Part shown: positions 31,212-41,457 of the stretch, piece by piece
Layout of the letters: every line of letters starts with the position of its first letter
Numbering within the stretch: the stretch's first letter is position 1
NCBI GenBank assembly: GCA_032718865.1
Contig: JALUTQ010000037.1
Location: 62,001 to 126,000 of the forward strand
Source: Tilletia caries
Taxonomy: Eukaryota; Basidiomycota; Exobasidiomycetes; Tilletiales; Tilletiaceae
DNA length: 64,000 bases
Reading direction: 5' to 3'
The notes under the pieces: generated by a model
What the model was told of the DNA's origin: nothing
Database searches by the model: none
The model's input: only the letters and a program-made list of their open reading frames with translations
Made by a program: the position numbers and the translations under genes

Positions 31212-31838
31212 CCCGCCTGAAATTGCGCCAGAAGTCTCCACAGGAAAATTCTGACCTAACGACGGCATCGCTACAATCAAAACTGTCGCTCCCCATCGCT
31301 AGAAATTCTCATACCATGAAAGGTACTAAGTGACCATGAAAGTTGTACGTGAATATGTATAGGATAGTTGGGCCCCCAAATCCCATAAACATATTTTAAC
31401 AATATGGACCGCTTCAGAATGTCAGTGCGGTCCATGGTACCAGAGTGCGGAGGACTGGTTGAAAAAAAGGATGATGATACTTTGGGTCTTTGGGATACAC
31501 TTTTTTGGTCGGAAAGGGGCGAATCGAGGTGCTTGATGGTGCACCCTAGGGAAGAGCTTCTTCTGATCATGATACTGAAGCCAGTTTTCGATTCAATCAG
31601 CAGGAACGAGAGTGCGGCGTGTTCAAAGAGGATACACTCAATTTCGGATACACGGCGTGTAAGAGACACTCTGGTACGTACATATTGACCGCGGTCGATT
31701 GGTACGTCATTCGATAAATCTCAATGAGCTCTTTCGATGGAGATATAGAACTCGTAGGTTCGCTTCCAGCAAGGACCGCAGCAGCGATCGGGACCAGGGT
31801 GCACATTGGGGACTAGGGTGGGGTGTGAATGGTAAGGG
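31212..31838. repeat. 600-bp dispersed repeat, copy 2
   Basis: Copy of 27126-27722 in the same orientation, about 30 bases longer through extra sequence near 31325-31385. The minus-strand frame 31669-31277 (VSEIECILFEHAALSFLLIE) corresponds to the one at 27532-27320. Confidence 0.8.
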
Positions 31839-31839
31839 G

Positions 31840-32035
31840 GGAGATTGGCGAAGTGGATTGGCAAGGGAGATTGGCCAAGATAATTTATATTACACAATTA
31901 AATTTGGTAAAATCGATTGGCCAAATGAGATTGGCAAAGAGGATGGCCAGAGGCGATTGGCGAAGTGGATTGGCAAAGGGGATTGGCCAAATGAGATTGG
32001 CGAAGGGGATTTCATTGGCAAAGAGGATTGGCCAA
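31840..32035. repeat. GATTGGC word array
   Basis: About eleven GATTGGC words in one orientation, joined by AAAG, GAAGTG or CAAATGA linkers (GGCGAAGTGGATTGGCAA occurs twice). It starts directly at the right end of the 600-bp repeat. Confidence 0.75.
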
Positions 32036-32680
32036 CAAGGCTGTCTCTGTTCTGATCAGGTCTTGGTCCTCGCGCGTTGCGCTCTCTCTTGGCGCGTCTC
32101 TGCTGTCCCTGTCTTCCCCTGTCGACCAGACGGCAGACCACCGGTGAGCGTCCACTCCTTGACACTCTGCTGTTGATCGTTACTGAATCTCGCTCTCTCG
32201 TCCTTCCGCATTTCATTTCCATCTCAGACGCTACAGGCGCTCACCAACGTGGCCCTCGCTCTCTCATAGCAGAAGGCCGAAGCTGTAGCAGCTGCATCTG
32301 CTGTTGAGATACGGTGAGTCGGCCTTTTCGTTCTTATTTCAGAGCGTGAGGCCGCAGACATTCTCTGACCTCGTTTCTCTTCTTTTTTTCCCCTTCTTCC
32401 TTTCTATACACCAATACAGACTGCAGCATCCCCTTGCTTTGCAGAGTCCCATGACGCATTTGGTCTGTCCGCCTCTCGTCTCGCCCTTTGTCCGTCACCC
32501 ACAGCAATCACAATTCACAGCCTTTCAACCTCAAGTCCTCAACCGCGTGACTTCAACCCTGAAGGAAACCGACCAAGTGTGAAGCGTGATCAGATACATT
32601 CAGTGGAAGAGAGAAGTAAAGGATTTACAGTTGGAGGATAGATAGACAGTAGAATAATGAAATACATGTGAACCTACAGG
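32036..32680. other. No gene recognised
   Basis: Pyrimidine-rich sequence with weak open frames; the part nearest 32681 is the 3' flank of the next minus-strand gene. Confidence 0.45.
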
Positions 32681-33821
32681 CTACAGATCACCCAACGACA
32701 GGTCTGGGTGAGCAAGCGGCCGTCCGTCTTTGATGTGCTCTGATAGTTTTGCGAGAGACTTGTTCGACAGCTGATTCCGATCGTGCTCAAGGAGCACCAC
32801 GGCGACCCGCTCCGCGACCTTCTTCTCCACCGCGAGCTGCTTGACTTTGTTGATAATGCGCATACGGCGCTCATAGTGTTTCCGATCCTTGCCGTCAGCT
32901 CTCCATGCCGCTCCCCACTGCGCGTCCATCGCCTCCACCGAAGGTCCGCCTCTCAACCCATCCTTATACTCCCGCCAGAGCTCTACGCAGGAGCTCAGAT
33001 CTCGGTCCTGGCTCATCACTGGAGGGGTGGACTGGGACTGGGAGGCGGCAGCGGACTGGGAGGCGGAAGCGGAGGTCGGTGGAGCTGTGGAAGAAGTGGG
33101 GAAGGGAGAAGCGCCACGCCGGAGGAGGGAAGTAGCTGCCGCCGAGGGGGAGGGTCCAAGGAGAGGAAGAAGGGCGGGGGGGCCGAAAGAGAGAGAGCTA
33201 CGAAGGAGGAGGGATGGAGAGCGACGGAAGGGGGGGAAGGGGTTGAGATTACTGTCAGCTGTGGCTCAATAGGAGCAATGTAAGACGGGCCGACTCACGT
33301 GAATCACCTTCATTGAGAGCAGGACCACTTGAGGCCATAACGAAACCAAGTAGCCCACGCAGGGTCGCATGCATCTCGCTCATCTGCTTCTGGTGCTGCA
33401 GCTGAAGCTCGCGCACCATCTCCACCACTGTACCGAGCCCATGATTCACGTCCTCCCTCAGATCCTTCAACCTCTCGTCCACGTGCTTCTGCGTTGCTGC
33501 CGAGTGCGCCTGTATCTGTTCTCCGAGGAGAGGGAGAACGGCGCGCAGCTGATCGTCGCCAGAGGTTTCCGGCGCGTCGAGGGTGCTGAGCAGCTCGGCC
33601 TCGTATCGGCAAAACTTGTCGGAGAAGAACATTCTGTGCGTCCAAAGAAAGAGGTGAGGGTACTGCGCCTTGAGTACGACAGCGTCTTGCAGCACCACAG
33701 GACGCAGGCGAATGAGAAGGCGGACGAATGCACGTGCAGCAATGTTGGTTTCGACGCTGCTTCCATCCGCAGCCTGGCCCGTCTCAATGGCACGCTCCCT
33801 GCACCAATGAAAGAACCACAA
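32681..33821 (-). CDS. Ndc10/GCR1_C-type DNA-binding protein, C-terminal exons
   Basis: An upstream acceptor (TTGGTGCAG, about 33805) leads into ERAIETGQAADGSSVETNIA and a segment (RPVVLQDAVVLKAQYPHLFL, then KFCRYEAELLSTL) like the C-terminal part of fungal Ndc10-like/Crypton recombinases, followed by a long coiled coil. After a GTGAGT donor at about 33296 and a Pro/Ser-rich linker, the last exon reads CVELWREYKDGLRGGPSVEA, QWGAAWRADGKDRKHYERRM, matching the GCR1_C fold (W.EY..GL...PS...L...W...WR......Y..R), a sequence-specific DNA-binding domain. The stop is at 32681. The catalytic recombinase region (Arg/His/Tyr) is not visible upstream. It may be a domesticated or truncated Crypton or a transcription factor. 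Confidence 0.55.
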
Positions 33822-34020
33822 TGATCAGATTAGAACCAGCAGCAAAAGAGACCAACAGGAAGACGAGTGTGAAGGAGAGGAAGTAGCGCAACTGCGCAAA
33901 GCTCAATGGCTGGCGCAAGCTCCAAGAAGGAGCAAGCAAAGGAGTCAAGCAATGAAGCAAGGGAGTCCAGGACTCAAGAAGGAAGAGTCAAGAAGCGGGG
34001 AAGAGGGCGGAGCAGGAAGG

Positions 34021-34092
34021 CAGGATGCTGCTCACCAGGCGTAGACAGGATGCTACTCACCAGGCGTAGACAGGATGCTACTCATCAGGCGT
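34021..34092. repeat. 25-bp tandem repeat, three copies
   Basis: CAGGATGCTACTCACCAGGC plus GTAGA repeats at 34021, 34046 and 34071, the last degenerate. On the minus strand each unit contains CTGGTGAGTAG, which has the form of a 5' splice site. Confidence 0.8.
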
Positions 34093-34524
34093 CAGGAGTA
34101 GCCCGAAGTCCCCCAAATTCGGTGCGGTGAGAATTGGGCGTGACCCATGGGGCATGCCAAATGCACGGAAGAGTGGAAGCAAGCAAAAACACCCCTGAAT
34201 CGAAGGAAACTCAACATGGCAGCGAAGAGGAGGACCCAAAAGTGCGATTTTCGGGCCACTGCTGTTTGCTACGTGGCCTCCGTGGCCTCCCTCATCAAAT
34301 CCCAAACACCCAAGGCGCGCTGGTTCTTGGGACACGCCAAACGCAGTGAGCACTTACCGTAGACGTTATCTTGATGGTGGTGGTCGAGATGAGAAATCCA
34401 GTAGAGGAAGATCTCGCCTTATATGTATTATATCCTACCGAGCGAACGGGATGTGGAGGACGGAGGTGGCGTGGGAATATACGGCCGGGTGAAGGTGGAG
34501 GCAAGGGGAACAGTGGTCGCATCA

Positions 34525-35259
34525 GCCAGACTTGGTCACGTATGTGGATGGGAAGCTGACCCACGAACACTTGTGGGTCAATGCATACATCGACCGCCAT
34601 CCGCATATGGGAACCAGGACCACTTCTCGCGCGGAGGGCGGTCACGCGACGCTGAAGGCGTTCTTGCACTCGAGGCAGGGCAATCTTCAGACCGTATCCC
34701 TGGCGATGGCAAACCACTTTACGACGCAGCACATTCAAATCGAGTCAGACCTTCAGGCGGATCGTAGCAAAGTGGCCTTGAATATTCTGGGTGATCCCTT
34801 TTTTTCATTCAGCTAGTCCGGAATGTGTCGCGGTATGCTTTGGACCTCATAAAGAAACAAGACGAGATGAGCCGCAGACCCAACGCCGCGCTCGAATGCA
34901 ACTGTGTCATCCGGGCGACGCTCGGCCTGCCCTGCATGCACAACCTCGCCTCATTTCGGTCAGCAGGCAGGCCTATCCCGCTGGAAAGCGTTCATCCTCA
35001 ATGGCGAACCGCAGCAGGATTGACCGGAGAGCGAACTCCCAGAGTCCTCGACCCTCTCAGGCCTCGCAATCAAACCCAGCCATCAACGGGTCAGTTGGCA
35101 ACGGGTCGTTTGCGCACAGCCAACGAGGCGGCTAATGTCGCACATCGTCAATCAGTCAGGCGATGTCGCAACTGCCATCAGCCGGGTCATACTTCCAACC
35201 GATGCCCTCAACCCTGTGGACGCTGCGGCGGTGCTCATTCGGTCGGTCAATGCCTCTAG
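34525..35259 (+). pseudogene. Mutator-like transposase, C-terminal part with zinc knuckle
   Basis: The frame VTYVDGKLTHEHLWVNAYID, then GTRTTSRAEGGHATLKAFLH, is the TSR.EG.H..LK block that follows the catalytic core in MULE transposases. The next frame reads NVSRYALDLIKKQDEMSRR and ECNCVIRATLGLPCMHNLAS, the SWIM-like C.C...GLPC.H zinc site, and ends with the knuckle CRNCHQPGHTSNRC plus C..C.G.H...QC. The two frames are split at a T7 run (34799-34805); one extra T joins them exactly (FFFIQLVRNVSR). The DDE core is absent, so it is a 3' fragment. It stands tail-to-tail with nothing recognisable and just upstream of the 35.5 kb gene. Confidence 0.7.
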
Positions 35260-35542
35260 TAAACATCATATTCTCATTTTCCCCATTCTCTCAGTCTCTC
35301 TCGGGCCTCGGCTTTCCGTCTCTCACAAATAACAAATGAATCGTTCTCTCTCTGACAACCTCATTTTGGTGCATGCAGTGATGAAAGATGTTTAGACTGA
35401 GCAATGAGTGCATGCGGTATTACGGCCCAGATGAGTGGGTGAGTGACTGTGAGAAGGTTGTGCGCATAGCTATTAGTTGTGCGCATAGCTATTAAGGGTT
35501 GTGCCCGCAGCCGTTCCCTTCTATCACCCCTTCCAAGTACAC

Positions 35543-35935
35543 ATGTCATACCCAAAGAGGACGGTCACCAAAGACACCGTGACGGGCTTCCACGTCATGG
35601 TCTACCCAAACGATCTGCTCCAGATCCACGCGCGCGACTCGCTAGAGGCCGTCTCTCTAGGCAAAACGCGACCCAGCTGTCTCGACAGCGATCAGCACGC
35701 CCAGTTCTGCGACTGGGTCTCCATTAGTGAGACCAAGCGGTGTTGGGCGTGGCGGGTCGCGCCCGAATTCAAGCAGCCCCTGCTGGAGGCTCTGGGAGAC
35801 ACAAACTTTCGCCCCAGCACGGATCCGACCCTGCTCGTGCTGGCATACGCTCATGTCTCTGTATTTCCGGAGGCCAGGTTTGCCGACTTCGACCCCACCA
35901 ACCTCGAGCACCCGGAAATGGACTCGAACGAGTAA
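35543..35935 (+). CDS. Hypothetical protein, 130 aa, intact
   Basis: From ATG 35543 the frame reads MSYPKRTVTKDTVTGFHVMV, then SCLDSDQHAQFCDWVSISET, KRCWAWRVAPEFKQPLLEAL and ends ADFDPTNLEHPEMDSNE. Codons are C/G-ending and the composition is that of a folded, slightly acidic protein. No family is recognised and no signal or membrane segment is visible. It is one of few frames here with no sign of damage. A longer start at 35501 would use GTG and is less likely. Confidence 0.5.
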   Translation: MSYPKRTVTKDTVTGFHVMVYPNDLLQIHARDSLEAVSLGKTRPSCLDSDQHAQFCDWVSISETKRCWAWRVAPEFKQPLLEALGDTNFRPSTDPTLLVLAYAHVSVFPEARFADFDPTNLEHPEMDSNE

Positions 35936-37219
35936 ATCATCCGTACCATCACGTACGCGGCGATCTATATCCCAACTAGAGCCATCTAGAGCATCGTTGA
36001 ACGCCTCTTCGCCGCCCAACGCTCTCCCGCCAACGACACAATCCAACCACCGCAGCTCTCTCCTTTCCTCCTGCTCGATTTGTGGCTCACGACTCCGTTG
36101 TTACGCCGTTTCTAATGCTTCTCTCAATACATAGTCCTGTCACTTGCCTCTGCCCTTCGCGTGATTCCTCAGCTGCCAAGAAAGACTCATCTTGAACGAT
36201 GGCGAGTCCGTGGCAAAGTTCCATTCTCGACTCTTTCAACCTTCCACCAAGTTAATCCGATTCAACTCATTCATCTGCTGTCTTCAGGCATGCATCTACC
36301 ACAGGGTGTCAAAATCGCTGTGCTGATTCCAACTCGTCTTATACCAAGCGCTGCGATGAAGATTCGCGACGCGGCAAAGCTTCTTTCCTTTTTTTCCGCA
36401 ACCTTGCATCATATAACTTCGATATCAGTGACTGTTCTGAGGTCCTGGGCCTTGCATCCAACCTGCCCAGGTGTCCGAGCTCAGAGAGAATATCCGATGA
36501 CGGAGTGGAGCCGACTTACGTCACTGGACCTAAACGGCATACCAACTCTGGTATGGAACGTCGTCGAGACGGTAATCAACGGTCTTTTGCATGTAAGTTA
36601 CTTTACTTCACAGTTGTATCACTATAGCATGCTGCGGCAGCCTTTTCAAATTGACCTTTTTTGAAAGCAGAACGATATTACTATAGCATGCTATTAAGGA
36701 TATGCCCTGCGAGCAGAAAAGGCATAATTTAGATGTCCTTCATTTTAGCCAAGACGCTCTCATTTCACCTTTAGCAGCGCCAGAAGGCCCAAAATCCTAG
36801 ACCTTGACGTAAAATGAGTGGTCACGCAACGAAAATCATGCGATCATGCTGATCATCAAGAAGAGAAATGATCAATTCTTGCTCTTCCCCTGCTGGAAAA
36901 CATGGACATCTTAGATTAAACCGCCGAAATAAATTCCTCATGCCTTTCGTGGCGGCATGATGCTTCACCATTGTCTAGCCAACTCCAGCCCCGCGTCCAG
37001 ATTAGCGTCTTATTACGCCCGGCGTCATGTCGCTAAACACCCCTATTGACAGTGTTGGACATACTATTGGAATATGGAGTATTCCTTTATGCTTTAGCAT
37101 ATATACTATTTGCAAAAACATACTATATACAATCGGGTCTCGGGAGAACATTTTGGAAAACATGCTAGAGACTGAGACACATCACCCAGCTGCCTACTAC
37201 TTTCTCTCACACTTCACAG
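35936..37219. other. No convincing gene
   Basis: A 167-codon plus-strand frame (36161-36664) lacks codon bias or motifs. ACTATAGCATGCT occurs at 36619 and 36681. At 37050-37160 the sequence GTTGGACATACTATT ... TATTTGCAAAAACATACTAT resembles the left part of hAT element E (48820-48895), suggesting a related, diverged fragment. Confidence 0.45.
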
Positions 37220-37235
37220 ATGACTGAATTTCAAA

Positions 37236-37345
37236 TAAGGAAAGACGTCATCTCCGCGCTCTCGGCGGAGTTCCGCGTGCTCCGCGCCTCCGTACCGCGA
37301 AAACTCCGCCGATTTTTCTCCGCCGGAGGAATCATCCGTACCGCG
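37236..37345. repeat. CGGAG/CTCCG island, copy 1
   Basis: It begins TAAGGAAAGACGTCATCTCCGCG, similar to the inverted right end at 54237 (TAAGGATGTCGACGGAGATCTCCGCG), and is filled with TCCGCG, GGCGGAG and CCGCG words. Only this left end is clear. Confidence 0.5.
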
Positions 37346-37882
37346 AAGGTTGACGGCGGGGTGGCGAACGGAGAAGAGCCGGCAACGACTTGGACGCGGA
37401 CAGAGGCAGTGCTCGGCACGACTTCAAAGAAGGACAAACAACACTCGAGCCTACGCAGGCATCCCCGGAACAAGAAGACGAGGACGACATCGGCACAGAG
37501 CCAGGGTGGTCACAGCATTACGCGCGCTCACAGTACTCGGCCTCACCAGAGGATTGAGTATGGCGGCTCCCAGTTCGGGCAAGGGTCCTCAGTGGACCGG
37601 CTGGTCGAGAACGGGGGCGAATATGGAGACGAAAACGAAGAGATAGGAGGAAGGGGAGAACGAGGAAATGCAAGTCGACGGAGAAGAAGACGAGGCAATC
37701 GAAGAGCACCGATTCAAAAACACCAACACGCCGACGGGCTCGCCGAGGAAGCGTCTCATATACAGGGCCAAAGTGGAGGACGGCCTCCGTCCATAGGGCG
37801 ACCGGAATCCTGGTCCACAGTTGCTGACGTGAGAGAGATCGCGCTGTCGATGTGGAAGGTGGTATCTAGTCCGATGCTGTAA
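37346..37882 (+). pseudogene. Hypothetical gag-like fragment
   Basis: Several frames alternate: one reads MAAPSSGKGPQWTGWSRTGA and, after an in-frame TAG, EEGENEEMQVDGEEDEAIEE and HRFKNTNTPTGSPRKRLIYR, which has the composition of a disordered acidic/basic protein. A competing 220-codon frame (37220-37882) is Arg-rich and begins inside the CGGAG island. No family is recognised. Confidence 0.3.
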
Positions 37883-37902
37883 TTCTGGAAGCGATTCGGA
37901 TC

Positions 37903-38193
37903 TTAGAAAATCTCTTCAATGGACTCTTGGAGCGCATCCGCGTAAAATTTGCAGGTTCGGTCGCGGGCGCGCTTGAGATTGTCGAGTTCGTTAAACGTTG
38001 AGATCGGGACCCCGATCTGACCCGGCGGGCGCATGGGAAGCGCTTTGTCTTCCAGGCGGAGCATCATGGCCGTCTCAGATGCGGACTCGATCGTCCAGGA
38101 GTGGGCCAAGCGCTTCCACAACTTAGAGCTCTCCCACTTTCTGTTGATACCTCGAACACTACAGCTGATGATCGACACGGCGGCATTCAGCAA
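37903..38193 (-). CDS. Hypothetical protein, 96 aa
   Basis: The frame reads MMLRLEDKALPMRPPGQIGV, PISTFNELDNLKRARDRTCK and FYADALQESIEEIF to a TAA with C/G-ending codons. An upstream part (GINRKWESSKLWKRLAHSWT) overlaps the opposite-strand frame starting at 38066. Only one of the two overlapping frames is likely real in the shared 130 bases. No family is recognised. Confidence 0.3.
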   Translation of the reverse strand: MLNAAVSIISCSVRGINRKWESSKLWKRLAHSWTIESASETAMMLRLEDKALPMRPPGQIGVPISTFNELDNLKRARDRTCKFYADALQESIEEIF

Positions 38194-38848
38194 TGTTCAT
38201 GGGTCCTTCGTTTGGCGCTACGGACAGAACACTGAGGAGCCCTTAACCCCCCCCCTTTAATCCCTCACCACCATCCTCCAATTGCTCCACCGAGGTACCC
38301 TGTCGATTCTGGGCGATACCCGCGACACGGCGTCGCCGGAAGCGCTCAATATTCGCCAGCTGAACACAATCGGCGCCCGTATAAACGGCCTGGCTGCCGT
38401 GCTCGGGCGTACCATCTTCATTGTATTTCTCATGCTCAGCGGATGGACGGCCATACTCACCCGGCTGCTCCGCGTCAAGAATCAGCACCTGGCCGCGCTC
38501 TCCCACGTCTTGCGCGGTGGGTCAATCAAGACCGCGGGCATGTCAACCGAAGACTCCCGTCTTGCCGAGGCCGGTCTGTTTGGCGCACACTACGTGCTGC
38601 CCAAAGTATTGTTGAACCACTTCCTGGCGTCCGTCGCCCTTGTGCACGACTTTAGCGGGCCCGACAAGCCCATCGGCCACACCATCCACGTGTCTACCGA
38701 GGCTCCCAAGGCGAGCCCCAGCTTGGCTCTTCTTCCCTGCCGAGCCGTATCCCAGGTCGCTCCCCATCCGCAGCCTGTCGTGAAATGGTCCGCACGGTTA
38801 GGACCATTGTCGGGGCGGACGGAGGTCGATGCTCATTCTGAAAAATGA
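38066..38848 (+). pseudogene. Hypothetical protein with one hydrophobic segment and an in-frame stop
   Basis: From ATG 38066 (MAVSDADSIVQEWAKRFHNL) the frame meets a TAA at 38258 just after a C9 run, then continues in the same frame as TTILQLLHRGTLSILGDTRD to 38848. Codon use after the stop is strongly coding-like. The segment INGLAAVLGRTIFIVFLMLS could be a membrane helix. The stop may be a base error near the C run, a small intron, or real decay. The 3' end abuts a CGGCGGAG cluster and the GTAAAA island. No family is recognised. Confidence 0.4.
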
Positions 38849-38876
38849 CACCTCCGGCGGAGCGCCGGCGGAGCTC

Positions 38877-39760
38877 TAAGGCGTGGCGACTGGAAATGCT
38901 TGACGGTGCCTGGCGGTCAACACCACCTTCATGAAGACTAAACATCAGCTACGCCTGCATCTGGCGGTTGAATGGAACAGGCGGTAAAACTGGGAAGTCA
39001 GGCTGTAAAATTGCTAAATGTGTCGAAGGACAGCGCACTTTTACCGCAATGAACAGCATTTTTACAGTGGCTGTACAGGACTTGCTGTAAACTCGATGTT
39101 TGGCGCTGCAAAACCGAGGGTAGCACTGTAAACGGTAAAACTTTTTTTTTGCTACTTGTCTATGAAATATAGATTGCGAGCGATTAGAGGCAGGCCAGTC
39201 CATGTTTAGAAATTCAAAAAGAGGCGGGAAAAAGGCGATCAGAAAGGAAAGGAAAAGCCTGAATGGTCTGGAAAGGGGATGGCACGAGCATTGACCGGGA
39301 GACTTGAGAGTTTAGGACTTTGGGAGCCCATTCAGGCGGCTCACAAGGCTGACTTTAATAGGGAGTCTCACAGCTTTTATCGCCGCGCGGTAAAATCCTA
39401 ACTGTAAAATTCTGTACGCTTGGATTCAAGTTTCAACCCTATCTGTGAAATTTCTCCTTTACAGCGGCGATAAAAGTCACAAATGTGCTGTAAGTTCACA
39501 CTAAACATGGGAAATTAAGATGGCTGTGGCCGTCGGCCGAATCACTTTTTAGCTGTGGCCGAATCGATTCCCTAAACATGACCAAGACTTTTACCGCATG
39601 ACCTTTACATGGCATCCTGAAATTTTGCCCCAGGTGCGTTTTACCCCGGAGCAATTTGCGAGGCAATTTTCTAAAAAAATAAATAAATAAAAAATTATGG
39701 CCGCGACCAATTGTTATACTGGCAAGGCCAATAGGAAAGCTGTAAACTGGCCAAGTAGAG
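38877..39760. repeat. GTAAAA/TTTTAC word island
   Basis: CTGTAAA, GGTAAAA, TTTTACCG and TTTTACAG words occur at least twenty times in both orientations over about 800 bases. The left margin reads TAAGGCGTGGCGACTGG, similar to the terminus of hAT element D (TAAGGCTGGC), but no inverted partner was found at the right. Confidence 0.6.
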
Positions 39761-40263
39761 TAAGAAGAGTGAAGTATGTGTGAATGGGTAACGAAAAAAA
39801 GAACTATGACACAGATGAGCTCGAGGGTAAAGTGTGTCGCGGGAAAGTGGAGGTCAGGATGCTGCTATGCGGAGAAGCGAGGGAGTGCGAGTGTGAGTGT
39901 GAGAAAAAGTGGAGGAGAGAAAGCAGAGAGATTAGATAAGATATTGTTGTGGGAAGGTGGAGGTTGGAGGAGAGGTCCACGCGATGGCTTCGGACTCTCA
40001 AGGTCTCAGACTCAGAACACAAGGGGTTGACCGCATTGGGAGCCATGGGACGAATGGGTGCATTGCGATGGATGGCTACTGTGTACAAGAACGACTGTCC
40101 TTACTATTTCCCCCCCCCCCCCCCTGAATGAATGAAGTTAACCGTGTTACCCTCTCTGTGTCGTATCAACTCGGCGACGAGCGACTGTGCGAACTCGAGA
40201 CTCGTGGCCTCACACACGGCATCAAGACTTTGGTAGCGTGGCAAGTTAGTCAACAATTCAACA

Positions 40264-40275
40264 GGTTATGAGCTC
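40264..40275 (+). promoter_or_regulatory. Copia-1 primer binding site (half initiator tRNA)
   Basis: GGTTATGAGCTC follows a presumed LTR end (CAATTCAACA). It is complementary to the anticodon-loop region of initiator tRNA-Met, the half-tRNA priming used by copia-type elements. The gag ATG (40268) lies inside it. Confidence 0.65.
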
Positions 40276-41384
40276 GGATGCTCACGAGGCTATGGAGGGT
40301 GCGGCACCTGCTGGTGCCGTGCCGGACATGGTGCGTTTGGTGATGGAGCAGATTCAGCGTCGTACTCGCGAGGGTACCCCGCTCGATGACGCCCTGAAGG
40401 AGGCACTGGTGTCCGCTGGAGGGCGCGAGCCCTTCCGCGGGGAAACACCGTATGTGCAAGTCCCACCTGTGAAGAAGAGTATCGTCGACACGTCGGCATA
40501 TTAGCTGGCGTATCGTGCTGCTTCGAATCTCCCGAAGCTCGAGCAGGGAACGTACTCAACTTGGCTTTACCGATTCAAAGCGCACCTTGCCCTCATCCCG
40601 AAGGCCGTCGAACATCTCACATGGCTGGAATACCCGGGGGACTTTATTGCTCCCGGGTGGACCATGCCGTCGGTCTTGACTCTTGCCCTCGAGTGGCTAT
40701 GATCCGGAACTCGATCATGCCCTCGGCACAATGATGGTCCTAACAATTGGACCAAAACTCCAGACTTCAGCAATGAGGGAGGCACGCAAGCAGGGAGGTG
40801 ATTTACTCACTACTATGCATGCAGTCCTCAAGAGGCGAGTCTGCAACACAAACCCCAGCACCCGCCTGCGTGTTGAAGAAAAACTCAGCAAGGTTCGCCA
40901 AAGCAAGGAGTCAATTCAGAAAATTGGCGACACTCTCGGCGCTCTGTTCGAGGAGGCCGAAAATGCTGGGTGGGAAATCGACGAAGTCAGTCAGGTCCCC
41001 TACCTCCTGAAGGCAATTATCGAGCCTTATCACTCCCGTCGATCGATCATGCTCGACTCACTTGACAAAGGGGAGCCGCTCACCTTTCAGGCTGCCCTGG
41101 ACAAGTTGAAGGAGGACGAGGAATTGTTCAACAGTCGGACCGAGTCCGATGTCAGCGCCACAGCCCGTGCGACGACCAAAGACACTCACGGAAACAACAA
41201 AGGTGTGGGTGGTGGCGGCGGCGGCAGTGGTGGTGGCAAAGGTGGTGGTGATGGTGGTAAACATCGCTACAACGGACCGGGCTGTTGGAATTGCGGAAAG
41301 ACGGGACATTACAAACATCAGTGTCCCGAGTCCCGACAAGGCTGTCGATCCCGACAAGACTCACAACAACAAGGGCGGCGGTAA
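40268..41384 (+). pseudogene. Copia-1 gag
   Basis: MSSDAHEAMEGAAPAGAVPD runs to an in-frame TAG at 40502, continues as LAYRAASNLPKLEQGTYSTW (UBN2-like gag core), meets a second break near 40700, and resumes as ELDHALGTMMVLTIGPKLQT through a helical domain and a Gly-rich linker to the zinc knuckle CWNCGKTGHYKHQC (CX2CX4HX4C). It ends at 41382. One nonsense codon and one frameshift separate the parts. Gag forms the particle that packages the element RNA. The protease frame follows after a further stop. Confidence 0.8.
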
Positions 41385-41457
41385 CAAGAACACCTCCGGC
41401 GACTCTTTCAAAAGCCAGTAGGATATCGGGGCGGATAACATAGCTGTCAAAGATGGA

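Noticed and set aside
36161..36664. 167-codon plus-strand frame
   Set aside because: No codon bias, no motif, and it begins inside unremarkable sequence; kept only as a remark.
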